Shown: positions 17,720 to 26,633 of the stretch, piece after piece
Layout: each line of letters starts with the position of its first letter
Position numbering within the stretch: position 1 is the first letter of the stretch
DNA from: CAZMSQ01 sp964569025
GTDB lineage: Bacteria; Bacteroidota; Bacteroidia; Chitinophagales; Saprospiraceae
Assembly: GCA_964569025.1 (NCBI GenBank)
Contig: CAZMSQ010000011.1
Coordinates: 8,307 to 72,306, forward strand
DNA: 64,000 nt
Direction: 5' to 3'
The notes under the pieces: model-generated
The model's input: the letters and a program-made list of their open reading frames with translations, nothing else
Told to the model about the DNA's origin: nothing
Database searches by the model: none
Position numbers and translations under genes: made by a program

Positions 17720-19144
17720 TCAGCATTCAGGCAGAGACAGGTCGATGTGGACCGCCAAACCTCCTTGGGAGGTTTCTTTATAATGGTGGTGCATATCTCT
17801 GGCCGTTTCGAGCATGGTTTTGACAACTGCATCAAGGCTGACCCGTGCTTTCGAAGGATCGCTTTCCAATGCGATATTGGCTGCTGTGATGGCCTTGACG
17901 GCGCCCATAGAATTGCGTTCGATGCAGGGCACCTGAACCAGACCGCCGATGGGATCACAGGTCATGCCGAGGTGATGTTCCATCGCGATTTCTGCCGCCA
18001 TCAACGCTTGCTCAGGTGTACCCCCCAGCCCTTCGGTCAGGGCGGCGGCGGCCATGGCAGAGGAAACGCCGATTTCGGCCTGACAGCCGCCCATGGCAGC
18101 TGAAATGGTCGACCCTTTTTTAAAAATACTGCCGATTTCGGCTGCTGTCATGAGAAACCGCAAAATGTGGTCATCGGTAACCTCCTGATCTGTAAATCCG
18201 TAATAATAGAACAAGACTGCCGGAATAACCCCGGCGGCCCCGTTTGTGGGAGCAGTCACGATTCGCCCAAAATTCGCATTCTCTTCATTCACACCCATGG
18301 CAAAAGCACCAACCAGCCTGAGGACGCGTTGGAAATCTTTTTGGACCTCCTTAATGTGGATAAGCCAATTATCAGGAGAGAGATGCGTGCAATCTCCGAG
18401 AATGCGTAAGCAAATTGACGGTGCCCGCCGACTTACCTGCAATCCTCCGGGAAGGGTCCCCTCGGTGTGGCACCCTCTGTAGACAGCCTCTTTCATAACC
18501 CTCCAGATTTCAAGAAGGCCGGCCCGTGTTTCATCATCAGTGCGCCACGTCCGTTCGTTTTCAATGACGATATCAGAAATCCGGCACTGCCGCACTGTAC
18601 AATGCCTGAGCAAATCAGCACCGGAGTGGACCGGAAATGGCAGCACGATTCCCTGCTCCACCATGCTTTCTCCTTCCTTGACGATAAACCCGCCACCAAC
18701 AGAATAGAACACCGCTTGATGCAGTGGGGTGCCTGTGGCATCAAAAGCAACCAGACTCATACCATTCGGATGGTATGGAAGCGATTCGTAATGGTGGTAG
18801 AAAATGTGGTCAGCGGGGTCAAAAGTGACAGGAAACCGGCCTTCCAAGTAGAGGATGCGTCCAGATGCAATGCGGCGAGGTAGTGCATCAACCTCCTCGA
18901 GAGGTACGGTGACGGGGTCGGCGCCGCTCAGGCCCATCAATACAGCCACATCAGTACCGTGACCCTGACCCGTCAGCGCCAATGATCCGTACAAATTCAC
19001 ATTGACTGCCGCCACCTCCTGAAGACAAGCGATACTGGCGGTTTCAGCAACAAACCGCCGGGCTGCAAGCCATGGGCCAAGGGTGTGCGAACTGGATGGC
19101 CCAATTCCGATTTTGAGCATGTCGAAGACACTGATGGCTTCCAT
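17720..19144 (-). CDS. sdaA: L-serine ammonia-lyase (iron-sulfur serine dehydratase, single chain)
   Basis: Converts L-serine to pyruvate and ammonia with a [4Fe-4S] cluster. The beta-type domain is N-terminal (SVFDMLKIGIGPSSSHTLGP, LYGSLALTGQGHGTDVA) and the alpha-type domain is C-terminal (APTNGAAGVIPAVL, GSTISAAMGGCQAEIGVSSAMAAAAL, HHLGMTCDPIGGLVQVPCIERN), as in the fused one-chain enzyme. I start at the ATG at 19144: a GAGGT ribosome-binding sequence lies just upstream, the family begins with ISVFDMLKIG, and a TACATTTG promoter element at 19175-19168 would exclude the longer frame that opens at 19255. Confidence 0.95.
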   Translation of the reverse strand: MEAISVFDMLKIGIGPSSSHTLGPWLAARRFVAETASIACLQEVAAVNVNLYGSLALTGQGHGTDVAVLMGLSGADPVTVPLEEVDALPRRIASGRILYLEGRFPVTFDPADHIFYHHYESLPYHPNGMSLVAFDATGTPLHQAVFYSVGGGFIVKEGESMVEQGIVLPFPVHSGADLLRHCTVRQCRISDIVIENERTWRTDDETRAGLLEIWRVMKEAVYRGCHTEGTLPGGLQVSRRAPSICLRILGDCTHLSPDNWLIHIKEVQKDFQRVLRLVGAFAMGVNEENANFGRIVTAPTNGAAGVIPAVLFYYYGFTDQEVTDDHILRFLMTAAEIGSIFKKGSTISAAMGGCQAEIGVSSAMAAAALTEGLGGTPEQALMAAEIAMEHHLGMTCDPIGGLVQVPCIERNSMGAVKAITAANIALESDPSKARVSLDAVVKTMLETARDMHHHYKETSQGGLAVHIDLSLPEC

Positions 19145-19167
19145 GGAGACCTCGGTTTTATTGGCCT

Positions 19168-19175
19168 CAAATGTA
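19168..19175 (-). promoter_or_regulatory. Candidate -7 promoter element for serine dehydratase
   Basis: The minus strand reads TACATTTG, 23 bases upstream of the ATG at 19144 and downstream of the rhodanese stop codon at 19215. This supports the short start and separate transcription from the rhodanese operon. Confidence 0.5.
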
Positions 19176-19214
19176 CAGGAAAGTCGGAACTGGAAACAGA
19201 GAGAATAGAGAAAA

Positions 19215-19646
19215 TTATTGGTCCATGGTTTTCTCCCAATCGGTATAACCTGCACGCAGGTTATACAGGGACTCGAAGCCCATCTGGTTCATCATCTGGC
19301 AGGCTGACTTGCTGCGGCCTCCACTTCGGCAATAAATCAGATAAGTCTTGTCTTTGTCAAGCGCTTGAATCCGATCCTTGAAATCGGGCTGATAGAAGTC
19401 CATTTCCAGAGCACCCTCGATTTTCCCTTCCGCTATTTCGCCGGGAGTACGGACATCAATGACAACCGTATTCGGGTTTGCCATGAGCTTTTTGAAATCC
19501 GGCGCATCAATATTTTCGAATGGACCGCGCGGTACTTCGGGGGCTGCCTGAGTAGTTGTTGCCTGAGACTGCGATTGGCTTTCGCAGCTCACCAGCATCA
19601 ATGATACCAGCAGACTTGAAAAAAGGAAAAGCTGTTTGATATTCAT
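19215..19646 (-). CDS. Rhodanese-domain lipoprotein
   Basis: The lipoprotein signal has its lipobox Cys at residue 21, followed by a Gln/Ser/Thr linker and one rhodanese domain. The active loop CRSGGRS has its catalytic Cys at residue 106, preceded by VVIDVRTPGE. Rhodaneses carry persulfide sulfur on this Cys. The lipid anchor places it in the periplasm. It is the last gene of a four-gene run with a DUF3365 haem protein and two more rhodaneses. Confidence 0.92.
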   Translation of the reverse strand: MNIKQLFLFSSLLVSLMLVSCESQSQSQATTTQAAPEVPRGPFENIDAPDFKKLMANPNTVVIDVRTPGEIAEGKIEGALEMDFYQPDFKDRIQALDKDKTYLIYCRSGGRSKSACQMMNQMGFESLYNLRAGYTDWEKTMDQ

Positions 19647-19692
19647 GTGTAATGTCTTTTGTTACTCTGTAATTTGCAATTTTCCCTTCAAT

Positions 19693-20286
19693 TCAATCAC
19701 GTTCCTTCTCAAACGCAATCGACCACATACCCCGCCAATCTCCGGCTCCATAGCCATGAGCCAAATCATTCGGATACCGCTCCTGAATCAATTCCCAATC
19801 TTTCTCGGCAATAGTCTCTCCGGGGTTACCATGGCACTTGAGGCACATATCCTGAGTCATAATGGGTGCATAGAAATGCACCTGATTTCCTTCAACATGT
19901 ACCTGAGGTTGCAGCGCTTGCCCCTGGTCCAAAGCATCCTGATATCCGGCAAGCACGGTAGTTTCATAGCCACGCGGTGCATTGGCCGGATTGCGCGGTT
20001 TGAGGGTTGTTCTCCTGATTGTGGCACCATACACTACCGCGATGCTGTCTGTAATTGGTAAAGCCGCAGCATGGCAATACTGAATCGCCTCTGGTACCCC
20101 TCCCCTTCCGAGCGCTGCACGGAGCTCACCGCTGAGTGCGGTAAAGGCAGCAGTGGCCAATTCCTGACCTTTTTCCATCCACCGGCTGTCATCCGCTGCC
20201 CTTTTTTCCTGGGCAGGCGGCTTGCTGCAGGATGCGAACGCAACAATGAGCACAGTCACTGTCAATGCTGTGAGAATCGTCTTCAT
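19693..20286 (-). CDS. DUF3365 (Tll0287-like) c-type haem lipoprotein
   Basis: Lipoprotein signal with lipobox Cys at residue 20. The body matches DUF3365: a helical region with AIQYCHAAALPITDS, the RRTTLKPRNPANAP segment, and a C-terminal haem site CLKCHG (C148, C151, H152). Tll0287-like domains bind haem in a PAS-like fold and may act as redox sensors or electron carriers. Its ATG overlaps the stop of the upstream rhodanese by 4 bases, so the two are translationally coupled. Confidence 0.85.
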   Translation of the reverse strand: MKTILTALTVTVLIVAFASCSKPPAQEKRAADDSRWMEKGQELATAAFTALSGELRAALGRGGVPEAIQYCHAAALPITDSIAVVYGATIRRTTLKPRNPANAPRGYETTVLAGYQDALDQGQALQPQVHVEGNQVHFYAPIMTQDMCLKCHGNPGETIAEKDWELIQERYPNDLAHGYGAGDWRGMWSIAFEKERD

Positions 20287-20609
20287 TCTTTTTTCTTGTA
20301 TTCCTGTATACGTTTGTCAAGTTGTCTCCAACCGCCACCGTTCATTGCTTCGATTCCGGCAGACTTAAGCTGTCCGGCAGCAATCCCGGACCGCCGACCG
20401 GTCGCACAGCAAGTCAACACAGGCTTTCCCCATTTCCTGACCTCCTCTATTTTTCCTCTGAGCTGGTCAAGTGGAACGTGACGGCTGCCGCGGATGTGCC
20501 CGGCCCTGTATTCAGAAGCGCTCCTGACATCGAGAATGATCGGTTCCTTTTCCAGAAACTCATTCGGAGAGGGGGGCGAAAACAAAGATTTCAGCCAACG
20601 GATCATCAT
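20283..20609 (-). CDS. Single-domain rhodanese with tandem Cys active site
   Basis: A 108-residue rhodanese (IILDVRSASEYRAGHIRGSRHVPLDQL) with no export signal; a short hydrophobic MMIRWLKSLF stretch precedes the domain. The active loop is CATGRRS with catalytic Cys 68, preceded by a second Cys (67), which could allow a disulfide or persulfide relay. It overlaps both neighbours by 4 bases. Confidence 0.92.
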   Translation of the reverse strand: MMIRWLKSLFSPPSPNEFLEKEPIILDVRSASEYRAGHIRGSRHVPLDQLRGKIEEVRKWGKPVLTCCATGRRSGIAAGQLKSAGIEAMNGGGWRQLDKRIQEYKKKE

Positions 20610-20905
20610 GCGTGAGAGGGTTTCATCATTGACTGGGCATACAATACTTCATCCAGTCCTCCGATGTTAAAAACATTCTCTATCCCCTGAGCCTGAAGCA
20701 TGCTGGTTGAAAACCCCGAGCGGTTTCCGCTTCGGCAGTACATCAAAATGTGACCTGACATGTTGCGGAACCTGTCGAGATTCATCATCACCTCACCGAG
20801 AGGTATGTTGATGGCTCCTTCTGCATGCTCGCCCTGAAACTCAAAAGTTTCACGAACGTCTACCAATGTAGCACCGGGTTGTTTCATCAATGTGAGTAAG
20901 TCCAT
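20606..20905 (-). CDS. Single-domain rhodanese
   Basis: A 99-residue rhodanese: TLVDVRETFEFQGEHAEGAINIPLGEV and active loop CRSGNRSG with Cys at residue 57. No signal peptide, so probably cytosolic. It is the first gene of the rhodanese/DUF3365 run; the 224 bases upstream are shared with the divergent heat-shock gene. Confidence 0.92.
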   Translation of the reverse strand: MDLLTLMKQPGATLVDVRETFEFQGEHAEGAINIPLGEVMMNLDRFRNMSGHILMYCRSGNRSGFSTSMLQAQGIENVFNIGGLDEVLYAQSMMKPSHA

Positions 20906-21073
20906 TTGTTCGAGTTTTTGTGTGTGAGCCTTGTATATCTGTTTAAATAATTATGCAAAGAAACGAGGGCCGTAACGCTTTTCAAGTGATCTTGGTCACT
21001 GTCCAAAAATTGATTAATGTCAACATGTTAGGCGACAATGGTCAGCACACGAAGCCTCACGATACATTACCTT

Positions 21074-21081
21074 TACGTTTG
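21074..21081 (+). promoter_or_regulatory. Candidate -7 promoter element for the small heat-shock gene
   Basis: TACGTTTG matches TAnnTTTG, 49 bases upstream of the ATG at 21130. No clean -33 TTG at standard distance. The rest of the divergent gap 20906-21073 shows nothing I can name. Confidence 0.5.
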
Positions 21082-21129
21082 TGCAACAAGAATTTGCAGG
21101 AGTTATTTTTTCATTAAACCATTACAATT

Positions 21130-21561
21130 ATGAAAGCGCGCAATCGTGGACTTATCCCCACATTCACCTCAATGGTCGAACACATGATGAGTGACGAAGA
21201 TTTTTTTGCTCCCTTTTGGAGAAATACCCACACAACACCGGCAGTCAATGTGAAAGAAACGGATGCCACGTTCGAATTGGAAGTCGGTGTGCCGGGAATG
21301 GAAAAAAAGGATTTTTCAGTCGAGATTGAAAATGGAATGCTTGTCATTAAAGCGGAAAGGGAAGAATCAACGGAGGAAAAGAAAAATCACTTTACCCGAA
21401 AAGAGTTTTCGTATCACAGTTTCCGCCGTAGTTTTGCAATGCCGGAAAATGCTCTGGAAGATGGCATTCAGGCAAATTACGACAACGGCATTCTCAAAAT
21501 AATCATCAAGAAGCGCGAAGGCACACCAAAAACCACACCCAAAAACGTGGAAATTTCCTGA
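21130..21561 (+). CDS. Small heat-shock protein (Hsp20/alpha-crystallin)
   Basis: ATP-independent holdase chaperone. The alpha-crystallin domain runs from about residue 38 to 130: TPAVNVKETDATFELEVGVPGMEKKDFSVEIENGMLVIKAE, then EFSYHSFRRSFAMPENA and the conserved YDNGILKIIIKKR (A/G-x-L motif). The length of 143 is normal. It is followed by a strong intrinsic terminator and then a universal stress protein, making a short stress-response segment. Confidence 0.95.
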   Translation: MKARNRGLIPTFTSMVEHMMSDEDFFAPFWRNTHTTPAVNVKETDATFELEVGVPGMEKKDFSVEIENGMLVIKAEREESTEEKKNHFTRKEFSYHSFRRSFAMPENALEDGIQANYDNGILKIIIKKREGTPKTTPKNVEIS

Positions 21562-21616
21562 GAAGTGTGTAATTCGTCCGAATTCATATGTTCGATTGGC
21601 TGAAAAGCCATTTCAG

Positions 21617-21650
21617 CAGTTGTCTGATCTTCAGACAACTGTTTTTGTTT
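21617..21650 (+). terminator. Intrinsic terminator downstream of hsp20
   Basis: A perfect 11-base stem (CAGTTGTCTGA paired with TCAGACAACTG) around a 3-base loop is followed at once by TTTTTGTTT. It lies 56 bases after the hsp20 stop codon. Confidence 0.9.
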
Positions 21651-21668
21651 GCTTAAATTATTTTTCGA

Positions 21669-22583
21669 ATGGAAGAACTGACCATTAACCCTCTCGATAT
21701 CAAACAGATTCTTGTTGGTCTTGCGCTTGATGCAAATGAAGAGAGCATCCTTAAATTCCTCCGGTTTTTTGCTGGCAAGGTACACCCCCGCAGCATTCAT
21801 TTCCTTCATATCATACCTGACTACCACAGTCCCGAAGTTTCTGCCGCGAGCATGAAGGAAGAATGGAAATCAGGTCTTCAGCTGCGTGCCGACCTGAAGG
21901 GCATTCTGGAAGAAACAGCGAGGGAGGGAATCCCCGAAGAGGTCTGCCACCATCTTACTACTGAAATCCTTGAAGGCAATCCGCTTGAAGTCCTTCTTGA
22001 TTCTGTGGCATCGCAGGGAGCGGAGATGGTGTTTATTGGAAAACATGCTGACCGGACACACCACGGCATTGAGCCGGGCCGGCTTGCGAGAAGAGTCCCA
22101 GTTGATACGTGTGTTGTTCCTGATACATCTTCCGGACAAATCAATCACATCCTCGTCCCAATCGACTTTTCAGAAAATTCCATCAGGGCCCTGCACAAAG
22201 CAATTGCCCTGAAAGAATCGATGAGTCAACCCTGCGAACTGACCGTCATGCACATTTATGAGCTTCCGAATTTCAGCCTGTACCGCACATCCCGCAATCC
22301 GGATCAATGGGAGCGCATGATTGAGCAGTCAAAACTCGAAGCCCTTGATCTTTTTTTGAATACCCATACCGGACCCCACCGCGATGCCATCAGGTCTGCA
22401 GTGGTCAAAAAGGATTTGCCCGGCCTGCCGCAGTATATCCTCCATGAGGCTGAATCACGCGATGCAAACCTCGTCGTGATGGGTGCGAAGGGACACAGTA
22501 AAGTTGAACTGGTGCTGATGGGCAGTGTGACTGAAAAGGTGGTGCGCGAGACTGAGTCTATCCCAGTTTGGGTTGTCAAGTGA
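21669..22583 (+). CDS. Universal stress protein, tandem UspA domains
   Basis: Two UspA domains in 304 residues. The second begins with HILVPIDFSENSIRALHKAI and ends with the nucleotide-binding loop VVMGAKGHSKVELVLMGSVTEKVVRE, an intact G-x2-G-x9-G-S pattern, so ATP binding is likely. The first domain (ILVGLALDANEESI... FIGKHADRTHHGIEPGRLARRV) has a degenerate loop. The start is the ATG 19 bases after the hsp20 terminator. Its stop lies one base from the end of the broken gene on the other strand. Confidence 0.92.
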   Translation: MEELTINPLDIKQILVGLALDANEESILKFLRFFAGKVHPRSIHFLHIIPDYHSPEVSAASMKEEWKSGLQLRADLKGILEETAREGIPEEVCHHLTTEILEGNPLEVLLDSVASQGAEMVFIGKHADRTHHGIEPGRLARRVPVDTCVVPDTSSGQINHILVPIDFSENSIRALHKAIALKESMSQPCELTVMHIYELPNFSLYRTSRNPDQWERMIEQSKLEALDLFLNTHTGPHRDAIRSAVVKKDLPGLPQYILHEAESRDANLVVMGAKGHSKVELVLMGSVTEKVVRETESIPVWVVK

Positions 22584-22584
22584 A

Positions 22585-22816
22585 TCAGGAAGCCGCCATG
22601 GCATGGTCCCGCTGAAGGGCATCCTGCAAAAACCGATACAGGATTTCTTCAGAAGGAAGCGCTACCTGTTGTTGAAACCGTGGCCTGATTTCCTCCGCAG
22701 ACATATGGTTCTTTTCTAGAAAGATAGAGAATCTCCTCCAAAAAATCCATGGAAAACCGGTCCCTGTCTCCCAAATTCAAAAGAGGCTCAATGAAATGCC
22801 GCTCCAGAAAACCGTC
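22585..22816 (-). pseudogene. Displaced 3' portion of the small gene at 22817-23107
   Basis: After the TGA that ends the 96-residue frame (22819-22817), the same frame continues as a protein-like helix (GFLERHFIEPLLNLGD, MDFLEEILYLSRKE). Then, near a T-rich run at 22711-22715, coding character switches to another frame: MSAEEIRPRFQQQ ... YRFLQDALQRDHAMAAS, ending at 22585. Read together this suggests one gene of about 174 residues broken by an in-frame stop and a one-base shift. No family recognised. Confidence 0.5.
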
Positions 22817-23107
22817 TCAACAATTGGTAGTGCCATCCATCTTGTCTAAGTCCTCCATGAGCTCCTGAATTTTGATGAGAAGACGGCCTCCCTCCGGAGA
22901 CGCATGCTCATTTTGAAGTGCGCGTTGTAAAGCGGAAAATTGCTCCCTGCATTTGGAAAACTGGAGCAATCGATATTCATCAGATTGATTTTCAGATGTT
23001 TCTCTCAATCTCTCTACGATTGACCCCAACAATTCGACCTGTCGAAGGTAGGCGCTCCAGCGGGATTCTCCGGGTGATTGATCAAATTGGCTTTCCGACC
23101 GATTCAT
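22817..23107 (-). CDS. Hypothetical protein, probably the 5' part of a broken gene
   Basis: A 96-residue hydrophilic helical protein without signal peptide, rich in Gln/Glu/Arg. Not recognised. It ends at a TGA, after which the same frame stays open with protein-like sequence, so the frame may be prematurely terminated, either truly or by a base-call error. The gene faces the universal stress protein and lies just upstream of nothing else on its strand. Confidence 0.5.
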   Translation of the reverse strand: MNRSESQFDQSPGESRWSAYLRQVELLGSIVERLRETSENQSDEYRLLQFSKCREQFSALQRALQNEHASPEGGRLLIKIQELMEDLDKMDGTTNC

Positions 23108-23160
23108 CCTGTAATGTACTGATTTTGTCCGAATTCCAGACTGAAAACATGAAAATTATT

Positions 23161-24123
23161 TCATTCTTCAGGGTTTTGAATCAACCCCTTGTAAAAGCTC
23201 ATCGGGCTTTGGATGGGTGATTTTCGGGCATTCAAATGGGAGAGAATAATCACGATATTAAAGAAAAACACAGTCAGGATGACATTGAGGAGAATGCCAA
23301 AAAGAAAAGAAGCCCACCCCGGAATGGCAAATGGCGTAAAGGCCCGCAGGTAGGTAATCCCTGCAAGGGCTACAAAGAGAAGGAGTATGGCAAAAAAGCT
23401 TGAAATCAACACGCGCACAATGATGGCCTCGATATACACTGAAAATGAGCTGAGACCATGCAGAATCAGACTATTGAAGTTCATCTTTGAGGTGCCACTG
23501 TACCTTGAACCTCGCTTTGTCGGAATACTGAGGTAGGGAATTCGGGATTTGATAAGGGCCGAAGAATAGTGATTCCAAAAATCCGGAGAATGGCAAATTC
23601 GCGACAAAAGCGATGACGGAAAGCAGCTGTAATTCCCAAAAGCAATCCGTCTGCCTGTCAGAAGTCGAAAACCCAGTTTATACAATCTGTAAAACCCTAC
23701 AAATGGCCACCCTTCTGAACGCTTTGCCCGCCTTGCAAAAACGACGGTGGGGTCTTTCTGCTCCATGCATGAGCGGACAAGGCCCGGAATATCTTGTGGC
23801 CGGTCTTCGCCATCACTGTCAATAACCACAACGATATCAGCCTCGGTTTGCTGCTGAAAAATATGGCACAGACCGACCAAAATAGCCCGTTGGTGACCCA
23901 CGTTGGTCAGTAAATTGACACGAGATATGCGAGGGTCATTCAGTATCTGCAAGTTGTCATCAGGCACTATGGTCGAGCAATCATTGACCACCAAAAGGTG
24001 CCAGGAAGCGCAGGCACCATCCAATGCTGTTTCTATGTCCCGAAACAAAGGTGGGAGGCATTCCCAATCATTGTACAGTGGGGTTACCAAAACCAACCTT
24101 GGTTCTTCCATCTTCACACTCAT
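23161..24123 (-). CDS. Family 2 glycosyltransferase with C-terminal membrane helices
   Basis: GT-A fold transferase of the DPM1/GtrB/ArnC type, which loads a sugar on polyprenyl phosphate. The nucleotide-sugar region starts with LVLVTPLYNDWECLPPLFRDIE, followed by LLVVNDCS, NVGHQRAILVGL and the metal-binding DSD (102-104) in VVIDSDGEDRPQDIP. After the catalytic domain come GSRYSGTSKMNFNSLILHGL, typical of this subfamily, and two strong membrane helices in the last 90 residues. It has no other cell-wall gene beside it, so the glycan is unknown. Confidence 0.92.
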   Translation of the reverse strand: MSVKMEEPRLVLVTPLYNDWECLPPLFRDIETALDGACASWHLLVVNDCSTIVPDDNLQILNDPRISRVNLLTNVGHQRAILVGLCHIFQQQTEADIVVVIDSDGEDRPQDIPGLVRSCMEQKDPTVVFARRAKRSEGWPFVGFYRLYKLGFRLLTGRRIAFGNYSCFPSSLLSRICHSPDFWNHYSSALIKSRIPYLSIPTKRGSRYSGTSKMNFNSLILHGLSSFSVYIEAIIVRVLISSFFAILLLFVALAGITYLRAFTPFAIPGWASFLFGILLNVILTVFFFNIVIILSHLNARKSPIQSPMSFYKGLIQNPEE

Positions 24124-24146
24124 GACTGTTGTAAAAAGACGGTCAT

Positions 24147-25181
24147 TTAATAAGACATTTCATCGAGTGTCACCTTACCCCGGAATGTCCAGAACACGAA
24201 CGCGGTGTAGGCCACCACCAGGGGTGCGCCTATAGCCGCAAAAAGAAGCATAATACCCAAAGATTTTTCAGACGCCGATGCATTGGAAACAGTCAAGTCC
24301 CATGCAGGATCGATGGTGGAACGGATGATTACCGGATAGAGCTCGATGGCGACTACCAGTAAAAGCAGGGCCATGGTCAGGGACGAAAATACAAATGCGA
24401 ACAGGTATCGGCCCTTGCTGACCAGCCGAGGCACATTGGCAATGCTGAGCAATGCAAGCACAGGCACCGCAAAAAGAACCGGATGGGTCAGAAATCGGTC
24501 CGCCATATGAGGTACATCGAGAAAAGTGAATACCGAGGTCAGAAGAAATGTAATAACAAAAAATAAAATGGACCGCCAGACCAGCACATTCACTTTCTCA
24601 AATAATTTACCTTCCGTTTTCATCAGAAGATAAATGCCACCGTGCATCATAAACAGGGCAAGCGTTGTGACACCCACCATCAGCGCGTACGGGTTCAGAA
24701 ACTGTAGCCAGCTTCCTTGCATCTCAAAGTCTGGTCCGATTGGCATTCCCATCAGCACATTCCCGAGCACGACACCCAGTAAAAAAGCCAGTGCGATACT
24801 ACTCAAGCTATAGGTGACGTCCCAAAGGGAGCGCCACCACTGCATCGGCTCCTTGCTGCGAAATTCAATGGCCACCGCTCTGAGAATCAGAGAAAACAAA
24901 AACAGCATGAATGGAATATACATGCCAGAAAATACAGATGCGTACACGACCGGAAACCCGGCAAACAAAGCCCCACCTCCTATGACGAGCCATACCTCAT
25001 TCCCGTCCCAAACGGGCCCTATGGCATTCAGGGCAATCCGACGGCTGTTTTCTTTCTTAAAAAACAGATGCCATGCGCCGGCACCCAAATCAAAGCCATC
25101 AAGAATGGCATACCCCGAAAACAGTCCGCCAATGATAAAAAACCAAAGGGTTGCATAGTCGATACCGAAGATGGTCGCCAT
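24147..25181 (-). CDS. cydB: Cytochrome bd ubiquinol oxidase subunit II
   Basis: Second subunit of the high-affinity bd-type terminal oxidase. The opening GIDYATLWFFIIGGLFSGYAILDGFDLGAGAWHLF is the family signature, followed by NAIGPVWDGNEVWLVIGGGALFAGFP and further helices; 344 residues is normal. It lies 30 bases downstream of cydA in the same orientation. No cydX or cydCD is visible in the window. Confidence 0.96.
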   Translation of the reverse strand: MATIFGIDYATLWFFIIGGLFSGYAILDGFDLGAGAWHLFFKKENSRRIALNAIGPVWDGNEVWLVIGGGALFAGFPVVYASVFSGMYIPFMLFLFSLILRAVAIEFRSKEPMQWWRSLWDVTYSLSSIALAFLLGVVLGNVLMGMPIGPDFEMQGSWLQFLNPYALMVGVTTLALFMMHGGIYLLMKTEGKLFEKVNVLVWRSILFFVITFLLTSVFTFLDVPHMADRFLTHPVLFAVPVLALLSIANVPRLVSKGRYLFAFVFSSLTMALLLLVVAIELYPVIIRSTIDPAWDLTVSNASASEKSLGIMLLFAAIGAPLVVAYTAFVFWTFRGKVTLDEMSY

Positions 25182-25211
25182 AATTGGATATCAGGTTTCT
25201 AAAAAATCAGC

Positions 25212-26594
25212 TCAGGCTTGCCCTGGCAATTGCCGGACCATCTCCCGCTGCATTTGCCTGTGGGAGATGTCTCCGTCATTTGTAGGACCATGGACAATTT
25301 TTTTATTGAGTAAATAGAGAAAAAGTCCGAATAAAAGGGCGTAAATCAAAAAGAACATGATCAATGAAAACAGCACATGGTTGGCTGTCACGGCCTTGGA
25401 AAGGGCATCTGAGGTGCGGAGCAACCCGTAAACCACCCATGGTTGCCGACCCATTTCAGCAGTAAACCAACCTACCTGGTTGGCAATATTCGGCAGTAGT
25501 ACAGCTAGGACGAATATTCTGAGCAGCCAACGCTGTTCAAACAAGGTGCCCTTGAACCAAAACCAACTGGCCAACAGAGTCATGCCTATCAAGGCCATTC
25601 CGATGGCGATCATGAGGTGATAAAACTGAAAGACGGCATTGACAGCTCCCGGGCGATCTTCCTCAGCGAAAGCATTCAGCCCCGTCAAAGGCGCACTGGC
25701 ATCCTGATGAACCAGCAAAGACAATCCTCCAGGGACACCGAGGCCTGTAACAGTTTGGCTTTCCTTGTCTACCCAGCCGAAAATATACAAATCAGCAGGT
25801 CCTTCGGCTTCGAAATGCCCTTCCATTGCCGCCAGCTTGGCAGGCTGATTTTCAGCCACCCCTTCTGCAGATGCATGCCCGCTAAGCAACTGCCCCAGAG
25901 AAGCCACAGTGGCAACGCCGAGGGCAATCTGAAAAGCTTTCTTCGACAGTTCCACGTGACGGTTTTTCAGCAGGTACCAGGCGTGCACGCTCATGACCAG
26001 GAAGGCTCCGGCCAGAAAGGCTCCGATCCACACATGAGTCAGTCTGTCTACACTCGACGGATTGAACACCATGGCCCAAAAGTCAGTGATCTCTGCCCGC
26101 GCATTCAGCCCTTCTCCAACTACATGATATCCTGCTGGAGTCTGCTGCCAGGAATTGGCAACAACAATCCAAACAGCGCTGAACATGGAACCCAGCCAGA
26201 CGCCAACGGTGGCGATAAAGTGGACGACTGAGCTCACGCGATTCCAGCCGAACAGAAGAATCCCAAGAAAGCCACTCTCCAAAGCAAAGGCAAATATCCC
26301 CTCGGCTGCCAGGGCACTGCCAAACACATCACCGACATATTTAGAGTAAGTGGCCCAGTTGGTCCCGAATTCAAACTCCATGACAATGCCTGTCGCTACG
26401 CCAATCCCAAAAGTAAGCGCAAAAATGCGCGTCCAGAATCGCGCCATGGTTTCATACACCTTCTCGCCAGTGCGGAGATACAGCCCTTCCATAATCACCA
26501 TAATCAGTCCAAGACCGATGCTAAGTGGGGGGTATATGTAGTGAAATGCTACGGTAAATGCAAACTGGATCCGTGCGAGGATTTCGACATCCAT
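25212..26594 (-). CDS. cydA: Cytochrome bd ubiquinol oxidase subunit I
   Basis: Haem-bearing subunit that oxidises quinol and reduces O2 without proton pumping. Family marks: RIQFAFTVAFHYIYPPLSIGLG with the haem b595 ligand H18, FGIGVATGIVMEFEFGTNWATYSKYVGD, ESGFLGILLFGWNRV, and TAEMGRQPWVVYGLLRTSDA. At 460 residues with a short periplasmic Q-loop it belongs to the short-loop (L-type absent) class. Promoter element TATATTTG precedes it at 26641-26634. Confidence 0.96.
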   Translation of the reverse strand: MDVEILARIQFAFTVAFHYIYPPLSIGLGLIMVIMEGLYLRTGEKVYETMARFWTRIFALTFGIGVATGIVMEFEFGTNWATYSKYVGDVFGSALAAEGIFAFALESGFLGILLFGWNRVSSVVHFIATVGVWLGSMFSAVWIVVANSWQQTPAGYHVVGEGLNARAEITDFWAMVFNPSSVDRLTHVWIGAFLAGAFLVMSVHAWYLLKNRHVELSKKAFQIALGVATVASLGQLLSGHASAEGVAENQPAKLAAMEGHFEAEGPADLYIFGWVDKESQTVTGLGVPGGLSLLVHQDASAPLTGLNAFAEEDRPGAVNAVFQFYHLMIAIGMALIGMTLLASWFWFKGTLFEQRWLLRIFVLAVLLPNIANQVGWFTAEMGRQPWVVYGLLRTSDALSKAVTANHVLFSLIMFFLIYALLFGLFLYLLNKKIVHGPTNDGDISHRQMQREMVRQLPGQA

Positions 26595-26633
26595 TGACGT
26601 GAGAAGTTAAAGAGTGAAAGTGATGGAGTCTCA

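Noticed and set aside
22817..22819. TGA as a selenocysteine codon or a reassigned codon
   Set aside because: TGA terminates many ordinary genes in this window, no SECIS-like structure was apparent, and a further frameshift follows; an error or decay is simpler.
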